DNA of 64,000 nucleotides, from positions 327,692,581 through 327,756,580 of the forward strand of contig NC_058518.1 of the NCBI RefSeq assembly GCF_904849725.1, written 5' to 3'. The notes under the pieces were generated by a model, which was not told the origin of the DNA, did not search any database, and saw only the letters and a program-made list of their open reading frames with translations. The position numbers and the translations under genes are program-made. Positions within the stretch are counted from its first letter, which is position 1; each line of letters begins with the position of its first letter. Below, piece by piece: positions 44,982 through 56,510 of this stretch. This DNA comes from Hordeum vulgare subsp. vulgare (taxonomy: Eukaryota; Streptophyta; Magnoliopsida; Poales; Poaceae).

Positions 44982-45080
44982 ACTGCCGGAAATGAAGGAA
45001 TTCCTTATTGATATGAGTAGTCTATCATCCCTAATAAGCCAGGCTATCACAGGGTCATAACGCAGGTAATATCCCCAACA

Positions 45081-45896
45081 ATGACAGAATAAAAACTTCA
45101 CAAGATGGATGACATAGCTATAAACATGGATAGAATAGCTCATGACGTGGAGGCACTCAAAATTAAAATTTTGCCACATAAAAATGACATAATAGGTGAA
45201 TCTCTATAGTCTATCCAAGTCACTATAGATGAGCGTAGAAAAAGAATTGAAATGGTTAAAGCTAAAAAGAGTCCCTAGATAAAGCAGTACCACCCGGTTT
45301 CTATCGTAATCATGATGAAGATGTTAAAATGATTAGTGTTTCACCGGTAGAAACCTTGTTTAGTAACATAAAACTTGATGAAAAAAGAACTTGAAATGAG
45401 TCAACTCTAGCTAGAGGGCGGCCCAATTGTTGAGACGGTGATGATCCTAACGATAGAAATATCAAAAGTGAGTTTGAAGAGGTGAAGACTTTAGATAGTG
45501 ATGTGCCCACTAATTTGGATTTAATATATTAAATTTTTCTAATTGTTATTTAATTGAATGTATCGCTCTATTGCAATCCATCTGAAATTCACGAAGTGCT
45601 TATGAACAACATAAATCTTTCACTAAACATATTATTGATTGTATCCTAAAAGCGAGCGAGGAGAATCTAGAGTTGGAAATCTCTATACCAAGGAAATTAT
45701 AAGATGAATGGGAACCTAGTATTAAACTAAGGTTAAGGATTATTAATGTAATGCTTTGTGTGATCTAGGTGCTAGCATTTCTACTATACCAAAATCTTTA
45801 TGTAATGTTCTAGGTCTCACCTATATGAATGAACGTTCCCTTAACTTGCATCTTGCATATTCTACTATTAAGAAGCCATTGGATATAATTAATGAT
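45081..45896 (+). pseudogene. Sabrina-type gag 3' end and protease (5' piece)
   Basis: Continuation of the element interrupted at 30759. The last 140 bp encode the aspartic protease region: LCDLGASIS-type active site (here CDLGASISTIPKSLCNVLGL), then LHLAYSTIKKPLDIIND. A solo LTR interrupts it at 45896/45897. The upstream part (45081-45700) is broken by stops. Confidence 0.7.
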
Positions 45897-47433
45897 TTCT
45901 ACCACTTGAGCTTGCATTGGTTTTCCCTTGAAGAGGAAAGGGTGATGGAGCGAAGTAGATAAGTATTTCCCTCAGTTTGTTGAGAACCAAGGTATCAATC
46001 GAGTAGGAGGAACAAGCAAGACTCCAATAGTAGTACCTATACAAATAATCAAACACTTGCACCCAACGCAATAAAGGGGTTGTCAATCCCTTCAGAGTTA
46101 TTTGCAAGGATGAGATCTGGTAGAGATAGATATAAAATATTAATAGATCTGAAAGTAAAACTAAAGTAAATAAATTGCAACAAAGTATTTTTGGTATTTT
46201 TGGTTTATAGATCTGAAATTATGATATGGAAAATAGACTCGAGGGACATAGGTTTCACTAGAGGCTTCTCTCATAAAGGAGAATAATACGATGGATGAAG
46301 AAATTACTGTCGAGCAATTGATAGAAAAGCAAATAATTATGAAGATATCCAATGCAATGATTATGCATATAGGCATCACGTCCATATCAAGTAGACCGAA
46401 ACGATTCTGCATCTACAACTATTACTGCACACATCGACCGACTCGTTCCTGCATCTAGAGTATTAAGTTCATGAAGAACAGAGTAACACATTAAGTAAGA
46501 TGACATGACGTAGAGGGATAAACTCAAGCAATATGACCAACTCGTGCTTACTATCACTGGGTGAGGACATCACAAGATTGAACCCAAAACTAAGAAGTTC
46601 TACCATTGCAAGAATTACCAATCTAGTTGGACAAACCAAACAAATAATTCGAAGAGACTTGCAAATATATGAAATCATGCATATAAGAATGTAGAAGAGA
46701 ATCAAATAATATTCATGGATAATATGAACATAAACTCACAATTCATCGAATCTCGACAAACACACTGCAAAAGAGTATTACATCAGATAAATCTCCATGA
46801 AGATCATGAAGAATATGGTATTGAAGATCAAAGAGAGAGAAGAAGCCATCTAGCAACTAGCTATGGACCCGTAGGTCTGTGGTGAACTACTCACACATCG
46901 TTGGAGGGGCAACGAAGTTGATGTAGATGCCCTCCGTGATCAATTCCCTCTCCGGCAGATTACCAGAAAGGGATCCCAGATTGGATCTCTCAGGAATAGA
47001 GGCTCCCGACGACATAAAAGTATTTCCGTGCCTCTTTTTTGCGTTTCAAGAATATTTGGTATTTTATAGGCCAAGAATTAGGGTTAGGAGACCTGCAAGG
47101 GGCACACAAGCCAGGGGCGCGACCACCCCGAGGGCTCTTCCAGCAGGCTTGTGGCCTCCCGGCAACTGCCTTGCCGCTACTCCAAGTCTGTTGCCTGTCT
47201 TCTGGTCCAAGAAATATCTTTCCGTAGATTTTAGTCCGTTTGGACTCCGTTTAATATTCCTTATGTGCAATACTCAAAAACATGGAAAATCAGAAAATAG
47301 CACTAGGCTGTAGGTTAATAGGTTAGTCCCAAAAATAATATAAAATATCATATTAATGCATATAAAACATCCAAAACATATAATATAATAGCATGGAACA
47401 ATAAAAAATTACAAATACGTTGGAGACGTATTA
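45897..47433 (-). mobile_element. Solo Sabrina-type LTR
   Basis: A 1537-bp LTR on the minus strand that begins near TACGTCTCCAACGTATTTG and ends with the CTTGAGC...GGTAG-type terminus. The 5-bp ATGAT flanks both sides (45892-45896, 47434-47438). No internal region remains, so it arose by recombination between two LTRs. It cuts the protease frame of the host element. Confidence 0.88.
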
Positions 47434-47438
47434 ATGAT

Positions 47439-47664
47439 GTTTTCATAATTTCAAATAGAAATTATGTGCCTCGGATTTCATTATGCTTGATATTTAATGT
47501 AACTTGTCTTGTCTTATAATACTTGGTAGGCCTTTCCTACGATCCATAGGTGCAATTATTAATATGAAGGAAGGAAACATAAGGTTCAAATTTCCAACAA
47601 ATAAAGGAATGGAACACTTCCCAAGGAAGAGAATTAAACAACCTTATGAATTTGTTACGAGAGC
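47439..47664 (+). pseudogene. Sabrina-type protease (3' piece)
   Basis: Resumes the protease after the solo LTR with LIILGRPFLRSIGAIINMKE and ends KGMEHFPRKRIKQPYEF just before the 3' LTR. The same LGRP.LR motif occurs at 62511-62993 on the minus strand. No reverse transcriptase follows. Confidence 0.72.
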
Positions 47665-48720
47665 TGATACGTCTCCAATGTATCTATAATTATTGATTGT
47701 TCCATACTATAATATTATTATTATAGGATGCTTTTTGGGTCTTTATTTACCAATTAATATTAATTTTAAGCACTAGCCTATTAACCCAGTATCTAGTGCC
47801 AACTGTTGTTTTCTGCATGTTTTTGGCTGTCGAAGTTTACACTAACAAACGAAGTCCAATTGTCCCAAAAAAAATTTGATGTTTTTTAGACCAAAAGAAG
47901 ATCTCGAAGATTCGGAAGGAGACTGTAGGCCACACAAGGGGGCCACCACACATCAGGGCGCGCCCAGGGGGGTGGTCACACCCTGTTGTGTGGTGGGTCC
48001 CCTTGTCGCCTCCTAGCATCCTTCTTCATCCTCTAAATTCACAAATATCGCAAAACCCTAGGGACAAACCCAAAACACTTTTTGTGTCGCGACAAGGTAT
48101 TTTCCACCGTGAGGCCATATTGAGCCTATTCTGGCACCGTGTAGGAGGGGATCGATCACGGAGGAGCTCTACATCAATCTTGTTGTTCCCATGGTGATGT
48201 GTGAGTAGTTTACCACAAACCTATGGGTTTGTAATTAGTACCTAGATGGCTATATCTCTCTCTCTCTATCTAGAACTTCAATACAATGACCATCGCATCT
48301 TTTCTTTGATCAATCATATGTAATCCTATGGTGAGGTACCTTTGTTGGGATCTGATGAATTGTGGGTTTATGTTCAGATTGTTCATGATAAAGATTTGAG
48401 TCTTCTCTAAATTTTAATTACGATTTTTATTTGCATGATTACAATAGCTTCGTAAATCTCTTCGATATGTTGAAATAGTTTGGCCAACAGGATTGATATT
48501 TCTTCAGTGGGCGGGGTGCGTTGTAGTGGGTTCAATCTCACGAGTTTCTATATCCCACTGATAGAAAGGGACAAGATACGTCTTTGTATTATTGCTACTA
48601 AGGATAAAACGATGGGTTAATTCATATTGATTGAGTTTTGTTTGTATACATCATGTCATTGTTCTCCAAGCATTACTCTGTTTTACTTAATACTCTAGAT
48701 GCATGCTTGATAGTCGATGG
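47665..48720 (+). repeat. Sabrina-type 3' LTR, truncated by a copia insertion
   Basis: Begins TGATACGTCTCCAATGTATC and proceeds through GATGAATTGTGGGTTTATG to ATGCATGCTTGATAG. It stops at 48720, where a copia LTR begins. The remainder is not found in the window. Confidence 0.82.
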
Positions 48721-50140
48721 TGTTCCGGAACATTGCATGGGAAACAAAAAAAATCCCGCGATCACCCAAGATCTATCTATGGAGATTCATAGCTACAAGA
48801 GAGGAGTGTATCTACATACCCTTGTAGATCGCTAAGTGGATGCGTATACAACACGGTTGATGTGGTCGTACATCTTCATGATCCAATCGCAATCCGTCCC
48901 GATCTAGCACCGAACGGACGACACCTCCAAGGCACCTTCGGGGTGCCTTTCCTTTTTGGGACTCTTGCCCCCAATCCCATGCGCCTCTAGAGGCTGGTGC
49001 CCGTGGCCTAGGTTTTCTAGCGCACCACCCCTACAGCTGATGTGGGCGCACAGGATAGGGGGACCCCCCCAATGGACCCTCAGAACCCTTTCGGCACCCG
49101 GTACATTATCGGTAATTCACAAAGCTTTTTAGGCCACCCAAATAGGACTCCCCATATATAAATCTTTACCTATGGACCATTCGGAACTCCTCGTGGCGTC
49201 CGGGATATCATTCGGGACTCCGAACAACATCCGATCACCAATGTGAATATCCCAATACTACTCTAGTGTCACTGAATGTTAAGCGTGTGGACCCTACAGG
49301 TTTGAGAATCATGTGGGCATGACCGATATTCCTCTTCGGTCAATAACCAATAGAGGGACCTAGATTCCCATATTGGTTCCCACATATTCCACGAATATCA
49401 TTATCTGTCGAACCATGATGTTCAGGATTCAGTAAATCCCGTATGCAATTCCCTTTGTCCAGCGGTATTTTACTTGCCCAAGATTCGATCATCGGTATCT
49501 CCATACCTAGTTCAATCTCGTTACCGACAAGTCACTTTACTCATTATATAATACATGATCTTGTGACTAACTCCTTAGTCACATTGCTTGCAAGCCTCTT
49601 GTGATGTTGTATTGTCGAGAGGGCCCGGAGATACCTCTCCGTCATACGAAGTGACAAATCCGAGTCTTGATACATGCCAACCCAACCGACACCCTCAGAG
49701 ATACTTGTAGAGAACCTTTATGATCACCTAGTTACAAATTGACGTTTGATGGACACAAGGCATTCCTCCGGTGTCAGGGAGTTCCATGATCTCATGGTCT
49801 TAGTAACATATACGTGACATGAATGAAGAAGTAGCTATAAACTAAGTGATACTATCAAATGATATGCTTAAGTTGGATCTTGTCCATCACATCATTCTCC
49901 TAATGATGTGACCCCCTTATCAAAAGACAACTCATGTCTATGGTTAGGAAACCTTAACCATCTTTGATCAGTGAGCTGGTCTAGTATAGTCTCACTAGGG
50001 ACACTGTGTTCTTTATATATCCACACAAGTATTTAAGTTTCCATTCTATACAGTTCTAGCATGGATAATAAACGTTTATCATGAACAAGGAAATATGATA
50101 ATAACCAATTTATTATTGCCTCGAGGGCATATTTCCGACA
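48721..50140 (-). repeat. Copia 3' LTR
   Basis: 1420 bp. The minus-strand start TGTCGGAAATATGCCCTCGA and the plus-strand start TGTTCCGGAACATTGCATGG are typical BARE/Angela/WIS termini. GATGG precedes it at 48716-48720. Confidence 0.85.
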
Positions 50141-50984
50141 GTATCCCACTTGCTCTAGAGCCAGTAATCTAGTTCACATCGCCATGTGATTAACACCCAA
50201 TGAGTTTTGGGGTTTGATCATGCTTTGCTTGTGAGAGAGGTTTTAGTCAACAGATCTACAACATTGAGATCCGTGTGTACCTTGCAAATCTATATGCCCT
50301 ACTGTACATGTTTCTCGCACGATCAACTTAGAACTATTCAAGATGACTGCTCCACTATACGTATCCATATTGCTACTCAGAGTCATACGGATCGGTGTCA
50401 AAGCTTGCATCGACGTAAGCCTTTACGACGAACTATTTATCACCTCCATAATCAAGAAACATTTCTTTAGTACTTTTTAGGCACCCAAGGATAATTTTGA
50501 CCGCTATCGAGTGATCCACTCCGGGGTAATCTCTCGCTCCCCCTTGCCACACTCATGGGAAGCACACATTAGGTACGGTACACAACATGTCATATGTATA
50601 AAGACTATGGTTGAGGCACAAGGGATGACCTTCGTCCTTTGTCTTTCTGCTGCCGTGATCTAGCTTTGAGTCTTACTCAACTTCACACCTTATTATACAT
50701 GTAAGAAATCATTCTTTGACTCATCCATTTTGAACTCCTTCAAAATCTTGTCAAGGTATGTGCTTTGTGAAAGTCTTATCACGCATCTTGATCTATCTCT
50801 ATAGATCTTGATGCCCAATATGTAAGCAGGTTTTCTGAGGTATTTATTGAAAAACTCCTTTCAAACAACCCTTTATGTTCTCCAAAAATTCTACATCATT
50901 TCTGATCAACAATATGTCATCCACATATACTTATCAGAAATTCTATAGTGCTCCCACTCACTTTTTTCTAAATACAAGTTTATG

Positions 50985-52767
50985 TTAGAAATATGCCATA
51001 GAGGCAATAATAAATTAGTTATTATCATATTTCCTTGTTCATGATCATCGTCTATTATCCATGCTATAATTGTACGGATTGGAAATTTAGATACATGTGT
51101 GGATACATAAACAACACAGAGTCCCTAGTAAAGCCTCTACTAGACTAGCTCGTTTATCAAAGATGGTTAAGGTTTCCTAACCGTAGAATTGAGTCGTCAT
51201 TTGATAACGGGATCATATCATTAGGAGAATGATGTGATGGACAAGAACCAACCGTAAGCATAACATTTGATCATATGACTAAGTTTATTGCTATTGCTTT
51301 CTACATATCAAGTATGTGTTCCTAAGGCCATGAGATCATGCAACTCCCGCACACCGTAGGAATACCTTGTGTGTATCAAATGTCACAATGTAACTCGGTG
51401 ATCATAGGGATGCTCTATAGGTATCTCTGAGGGTGTCTGTTGGATTGGCATGTATCGAGACTAGGATTTGTCACTTAGTATGACGGAGAGGTATCTCTAG
51501 GCCCACTCGGTAATACAACATCACAAGAAGCTTGCAAGAATGTGACTAAGGAGTTAGTCACGAGATCTTGTATTACGGAACGAGTAAAGAGACTTGCGAG
51601 TAACGAGATTGAACTAAGTATGGAGATACCAACAATTGGATCTCGGGCAAGTAAGATACCGTTGGACAAAGGGAACTGCATATGGGATTAACTGAATCCT
51701 TGATATCGTGGTTTGACCAATAATGATCTTTGTGGAATATGTGGGAACCAATATGCACATCCAGGTCCCGCTATTGGTTATTCACGGGAAAGGTGTCTTG
51801 GTAATGTCCAAATGATTCTCGAACGCGTAGAGTGCGCACACTTAACGCTCAACTGAGGCTAGAGTAGTATTGGGATATGTACGTTGGTGACCGAATGTTG
51901 TTCAGAGTCCAGAATGAGATGTCGGACATCACGAGGAGTTTCAGAATGGTCTGGAGGTTAAGATTTATATATGAGAAGTCCTATTTTGCCTACTAGAAAA
52001 GTTTTCGAGCATTACCGGTAGTGTACCGGGGTGCCGAAAGGGTTCCGCGGGTCCATCGGGGGGGGGGGGTCCAACTGCTCCGTGGGCCCACATGGGCTAT
52101 TGGGGTGGCGGCCTAGCCAGCCTAGACCAGGGGCACCCGCCCCTAGAGGCAAAATTATCTTGGGGGAAGAGTCCCAAAGGGACAAGGCACGTCGGAGGTG
52201 CCTTGGAGGAGGGGGAAGGGAGGACTCCACCCTATCCGCCGTCCCTCGTTGGAGGAGGTGCCAAGGGTTATGACCTAACCATGTCCCTTGCCTCCTATAT
52301 ATCATATAGGAGAGGGGGAGGGATGTAAACAACAATTCCCACGCCCTGCGGCCCCCTCTCTCCCGTTCTTCCTCGTTCATAGTTCCGGAGGCGCTTGGCA
52401 AAGCCCTGCTGGGATTGCTCCACCACCATATCCACCATGTCGTCGTGCTGGTGGAGATCCCATATACTTCTACTTCTTCTCTTGTTGGATCAAGAAGTAG
52501 GAGACATCATCGAGCCACACGTGTGCTAAACATGGAGGTGTCGTCCGTTCGGCACTTGATCAGGATGTTCCTGGTTACATCGCGGGACGGATCGTGATTG
52601 GATCACGAAGCTGTTCAACTACATCAATCACGTTTCTCAACACTTCTGCTTATAGATCTACAAGGGTATGTAGATGCACTCCCCTCTCGTAAATGCTGAC
52701 ATCGATAGATTGATCTTGGGTGCGCGTAGGAAAATATGTGTTTCCCATGCAATGTTCCCGAACAGTT
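50985..52767 (+). mobile_element. Solo BARE/Angela-type LTR
   Basis: Begins TGTTAGAAATATGCCATAG and ends CAATGTTCCCGAACA. GTTTA (50980-50984) and GTTTC (52768-52772) flank it, a duplication with one change. It carries an LTR promoter-like TATATATCATATAGGAG near 52293. It sits in the RT active-site region of the older copia element. Confidence 0.85.
52058..52069. repeat. Run of 12 G
   Basis: A homopolymer within the solo LTR. Read directly; may be polymorphic or an assembly uncertainty. Confidence 0.7.
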
Positions 52768-54496
52768 TCTTCATAAACTTTGTATAAACCCAAAAGCTTT
52801 GATCACCTGATCAAAATGCATATTAAAACTCCGATATGCTTGCAATAGTCCATACAAGGATTGCTAGAGCTCGCATGCCTTTTAGCATCCTTAGGTTCGA
52901 CAAAATCTTCTGGTTGTATCACATACAACATTTCCTTAAGGAAACCATTACGGAAACACTAATTTTACATCCATCTACCACATTTCACAATCCAAAAATA
53001 CAAGAATTGCTAACATATTCCCAAAAAACTTCAGCATCACTTCAGGTGAGAAAATCTCATCGTAGTCAACTCCTTGAACTTGTCGTAAACCCCTTTACAA
53101 CAAGTCGAGCTATACAGATAGTGACATTACTACGAGCTTCCGTCTTCTTAAAGATCCATTTATCCTCAATGGCCTGTCGATCAACCGGCAAGTCTAGAAA
53201 AGTCCATACTTGGTTATCATGCATGGATCCTATCTCGGATTACATGTCCTCTAGCCATTGGTAGGAATTCGGGCCCATCATTGCTTCCTCATAGTTCGTA
53301 GGGTCCTCATTTTCTAACAACATGACTTCCATGATAGGATCACCGTACCACTCGGGGTAGTACGTGTCCTTGTCGACCTACATGGTTCGGTAGTAACTTG
53401 ATCCAAAGTTTCATGATCATCATAATTAGCTTCTTCTTCAATTTGTGTATGCATTACAGGAACACCTTTCTGCGCTACTCTACATTCCAATTCAATTGAA
53501 GGTTTGATAACCTTATCAAGTGTACCTTCCTCCCACTCCCTTCTTTCAAAAGAACGTCCTTCTATGGAAAGGATCCATTCTTGGCAACAAAGACTTGCCT
53601 TCGTATATGTGATAGAAGGTATACCCAATTGTTGCTTTAAGGTACCATATGAAGATGCATTTTCCGCGTTGGGTTTGAGCTTATCAAACATAAGTGTCGT
53701 ATCCCCAAACTCTGAGAAATGAGAACTTAGGTTTCTTACCAAAGCACAATTCATATAGTGTTATATCAACGAATTTAGATGGTGCCCTATTTAAAGTGAA
53801 TATAGTTGTCTCTTAATGCATAATCCCAAATCAATAGTGGAAAATTGATTGGAGACATCATAGTACGCACCATATACAATGGAGGACGGCTACGACGTAC
53901 ACACACACCATTACACTCTAGTGTTCTAGGTGGCGTGAGTTGTGAAACAATTTCCACATTATCTGAAATGTATACCAAACTCGTACCTCAGATATTCACC
54001 TCCACGATCATACTATAGACATTTTATCTTCTTGTCATGATGATCTTCAACTTCACTCTGAAATCGCTTGAACTTTTCAAAATTTCAGACTTGTGTTTCA
54101 TCAAGTAAATATACATGTATCTACTCAAATCATCTGTGAAGGTAAGGAATAACAATATCCATTGCGTGCTTCAACACTCATTCGAGTGCATACATCAATA
54201 TGTATTATTTCTAATAAGTCACTTGCGTGCTCCATCATAACGGAAAAGGGGGTTTTAGTCATCTTGCCCATGAGGCAAGGTTCGCACGTATCAAGCAATT
54301 CAAAATTGATTGATTCCAAAATTCCATCACCATGGAGTTTCTTCATGCGTTTTACACCAATATGACCTAAGCGGCAGTGCTACAAGCGGTACTATCATAA
54401 CTAACATTGCATCTTTTGCCATCAACACTATCAACATGTGTATCACTACAATCGAGATTCAATAAACCATTCATATTGGGTGCATGATCATAAAAG

Positions 54497-55132
54497 ACGT
54501 TCGACTACATCAACTTCGTTTCTCAATGCTTCCTCTTAGCGATCTACAAGGTTATGTAGATGCACTCCCATGTCATAGATGTTGATCTCTATAGATAGAC
54601 CTTGGGTGAGCGTAGAAACTTTTTGTTTCCCATGCAACGTTCCCCAAGTGTCGTATCAAAGCTAGTTCTATGCATAGACACATGCATGAGTAGAACACAA
54701 AGTGTTTGTGGGTGTTGATGTTCAGATTGCTTACTTCCTTAGTTTTATTTTGATTCGGTGGTATTATGGGATGAAGCGGCTCGGACAAACCTTATTCGAG
54801 AGTGGTTCCATCGACTGACATGCAATTTGTTGCATAAAGATAGTTGGCGGGTGTCTGTCTCTCCTACTTTAGCGGAATCAGATTAGAAAGAGGAGGTCCT
54901 TGTAGAAGGTTAAATAGCAACTTGAATATAACTGTTGTGGCTTTGCGTAGGTAAGAGCGGTTCTTTCTAGTCACCCATAGCAACCATGTACATGCAACAA
55001 CAAAGTAGAGGACATCTAATTTTTTTTGCAGGGTATGTTGTGATATGATATGGCCAAAGACATGATGAGATATATGTGATGTATGAGATGATTATGTTTC
55101 ATATAGATTATCAAGACTTGCACGTCGACGAG
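54497..55132 (+). mobile_element. Angela/BARE LTR end and leader, first part
   Basis: The last 150 bp of a plus-strand LTR (54497-54649) are followed by a degraded initiator-Met primer site (TCGTATCAAAGC, 54651-54662) and leader sequence with GATGAAGCGGCTCGGAC and ACTGACATGCA. The rest of the LTR is missing. A Sabrina-type element interrupts the leader at 55132. Confidence 0.78.
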
Positions 55133-55269
55133 TTCTGCCTCTTGAGCTTGCGTTGGTTTTTCCCTTGAAGAGGAAAGGGTGATGCAGCACAGTAGCAGTA
55201 AGTATTTCCCTCAGTTTTGAGAACCAAGGTATCAATCCAGTAGGAGAATCAACGCTCCTAGCAAAGTCA

Positions 55270-56303
55270 TCAATTTTGAGTAGTTTTTCCTTTATGGACG
55301 CATTTAAAATCTTTTGCGAGGTGATAAACTCTTTGATATTACTCTCTAGATCAGACGGTAATTTATGGTAATTTTCATGAGTATTGTTGTAGGAGCTGCC
55401 AAAGTTATTAGAGGGATTACTAGGAAAAGGCCTAGGAATATAGTTTCCTCTAAAAGCATTGTTGTTGCCAAAATTATTCCTACCAACAAAATTAACGTCC
55501 AAGCTCACATTGCTACTATCAATGAAGTAAGACAAGGGCATATCATTAGGATCTAAAGGAGAACTTTTACTAGCAAACAATTGCATTAACTCATCCATCT
55601 TAGCACTCAATGAGTTAATTTCTTCTATAGCATGTACCTTCTTACTAGTAGGTGACCTTTCAGTGTGCCACTGAGAGTAGTTTGTCATGATATTGTCTAG
55701 GAGTTTTGTGGCTTCTCCTAATGTGATTTCGATGAACGTTCCACCTGAGGCGGAGTCCAAGATATTTCTAGAAGCAAAATTCAAACCAACGTAGAAGATT
55801 TGTATAATCATCCAATGACTCAAGCCATGAGCAGGACAATTTCTAATCATCAATTTCATTCTCCCACGAGATTGTGCAACATGTTCATGATCAAGTTCCT
55901 TAAAATTCATAATATCATTACGGAGAGAGATAATCTTAGCCGGCGGAAAATACTTGGATATATAAGCATCTTTGCAGTTGTTCCAAGAATCAATACTATT
56001 TTTGGGCAACGATGAAAACCAAGTTTTTGCTCGATCTCGCAACGAGAACGGAAAAATCTTCAATTTAATCACATCATTATCCACATCTTTCTTGTTTTGC
56101 ATATCGCAAAGCTCAATGAAGGTATTAAGATGGGATGCGGCATCTTCACTAGGAAGGCTGGAGAATTGCTCTTTCATAACAAGATTCAACAAAGCAGCAT
56201 TGATTTCGTATGATTCCGCACTAGTGGCGGGAGCAATCGGAGTACTAATAAAATCATTATTATTAGTATTCGAGAAGTCACAAAGTTTGGTGTTTTCAGT
56301 CAT
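55270..56303 (-). CDS. Sabrina-type gag, well preserved
   Basis: The ATG at 56303 begins MTENTKLCDFSNTNNNDF. The gag core has FSLRDRAKTWFSSLP, CKDAYISKYFPPAKIISLRN and RGRMKLMIRNCP, followed by FYVGLNFASRNILDSASGGT, a helical KVHAIEEINSLSAKMDEL segment and an Asn-rich NNFGNNNAFRGN region. No stop occurs. Because of a deletion the frame continues past about 55245 into LTR sequence and stops near 55092, adding about 45 non-gag residues. The open frame also extends upstream of 56303, but that part is leader. It may be a younger copy than the gag at 29641. Confidence 0.75.
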
Positions 56304-56510
56304 GGTGACTTCAGCAAGCAAACAAGCACACAAGCGAACAGAAAGCAAGCGAGAGAAAAGGGCGAACGAAAAAGGCAAATGTTTTTGTAAATTTTTGTTT
56401 TTCAGAAGTGGGGGAGAGGAAAACGAGAGGCAAAAAAGTAAATGCAAGAGACGAGTTTGCGACACTTACTTGGATGAGCTTCACCTAGAATAATCCCCGG
56501 TGCCCGAGAT

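Larger units (their letters stand above)
44327..45051 (-). mobile_element. Cassandra TRIM retrotransposon with 5S-derived LTRs
   Basis: A complete 725-bp TRIM with two 264-bp LTRs (44327-44590, 44788-45051) around 197 bp of internal DNA, flanked by GGGTC on both sides. On the minus strand the 5' LTR is followed after four bases by TGGTATCAGAGCC (44783-44771), the initiator-Met tRNA primer site. Each LTR contains a 5S rRNA-like core (GTTAAGCGTGCT...AGTTCTAGGATGG.TGACC). No protein is encoded. It relies on other elements for movement. The 5S-like core is the defining feature of Cassandra. Confidence 0.9.
30760..45080 (-). mobile_element. Tat-lineage Ty3/gypsy retrotransposon, 14.3 kb
   Basis: The minus-strand LTR starts TGTTGGGGATATTACCTGCG. 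LTR copies are at 30760-31307 (3' LTR) and 43802-45080 (5' LTR, interrupted by Cassandra). The flanking 5-mers are ATGGC (30755-30759) and ATGAC (45081-45085), a duplication with one change. The minus strand encodes a leader frame, gag, reverse transcriptase, RNase H and integrase. Between integrase and 3' LTR the plus strand carries a separate multi-exon gene, a feature of Tat-lineage elements such as Grande. Stops and shifts in pol make it inactive. Confidence 0.88.
43802..45080 (-). repeat. 5' LTR of the Tat element, split by Cassandra
   Basis: Segments 43802-44326 and 45057-45080 together match 30760-31307. The GGGTC repeats at 44322-44326 and 45052-45056 flank the insertion. Confidence 0.88.
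28511..48720 (+). mobile_element. Non-autonomous Sabrina/WHAM-type gypsy element with nested insertions
   Basis: The order is a 5'-truncated LTR (28511-29519), a leader, gag (from about 29641), the gag/protease region (45081-45896 and 47439-47664) and a 3' LTR starting TGATACGTCTCC at 47665. No reverse transcriptase or integrase is present between protease and LTR, so the element relied on others. It is interrupted by a Stowaway MITE, the Tat-lineage gypsy element (30760-45080) and a solo LTR (45897-47433). A copia element inserted in its 3' LTR at 48720/48721. Confidence 0.75.
48721..54496 (-). mobile_element. BARE/Angela-type copia element (5' part lost)
   Basis: The minus-strand 3' LTR is at 48721-50140 (TGTCGGAAATATGCCCTCGAGG...CCGGAACA). 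It is followed, moving right, by pol read backwards: RNase H/RT (50141-50984 and 52768-53300), a linker (53314-53754) and integrase with a GAG-pre-integrase zinc region (54125-54500). The gag and 5' LTR are missing; at 54497 the sequence switches to a plus-strand copia LTR end. Confidence 0.78.
50141..54496 (-). pseudogene. Copia pol remnant
   Basis: GAG-pre-integrase (54346-54125) reads MKKLHGDGILESINFELLDT and GKMTKTPFSVMMEHASDLLE. The connection domain ends near 53350 with CRSTRTRTTPSG. RT remnants include FDQVIKAFGF (about 52800) and the YVDD-containing block, which a solo LTR splits at 50984/52768. A GKGERER...W.TR block near 50540 is the late RT/RNase H part. Stops and shifts are frequent. 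Pol makes DNA from the element RNA; this copy cannot. Confidence 0.68.

Noticed and set aside
50207..50470. Plus-strand 87-codon frame
   Set aside because: Antisense to decayed copia RNase H sequence.
52031..52500. Several overlapping frames near the end of the copia solo LTR
   Set aside because: GC-rich LTR sequence; frames exist on both strands and recur in similar form in the opposite LTR at 48900-49090.
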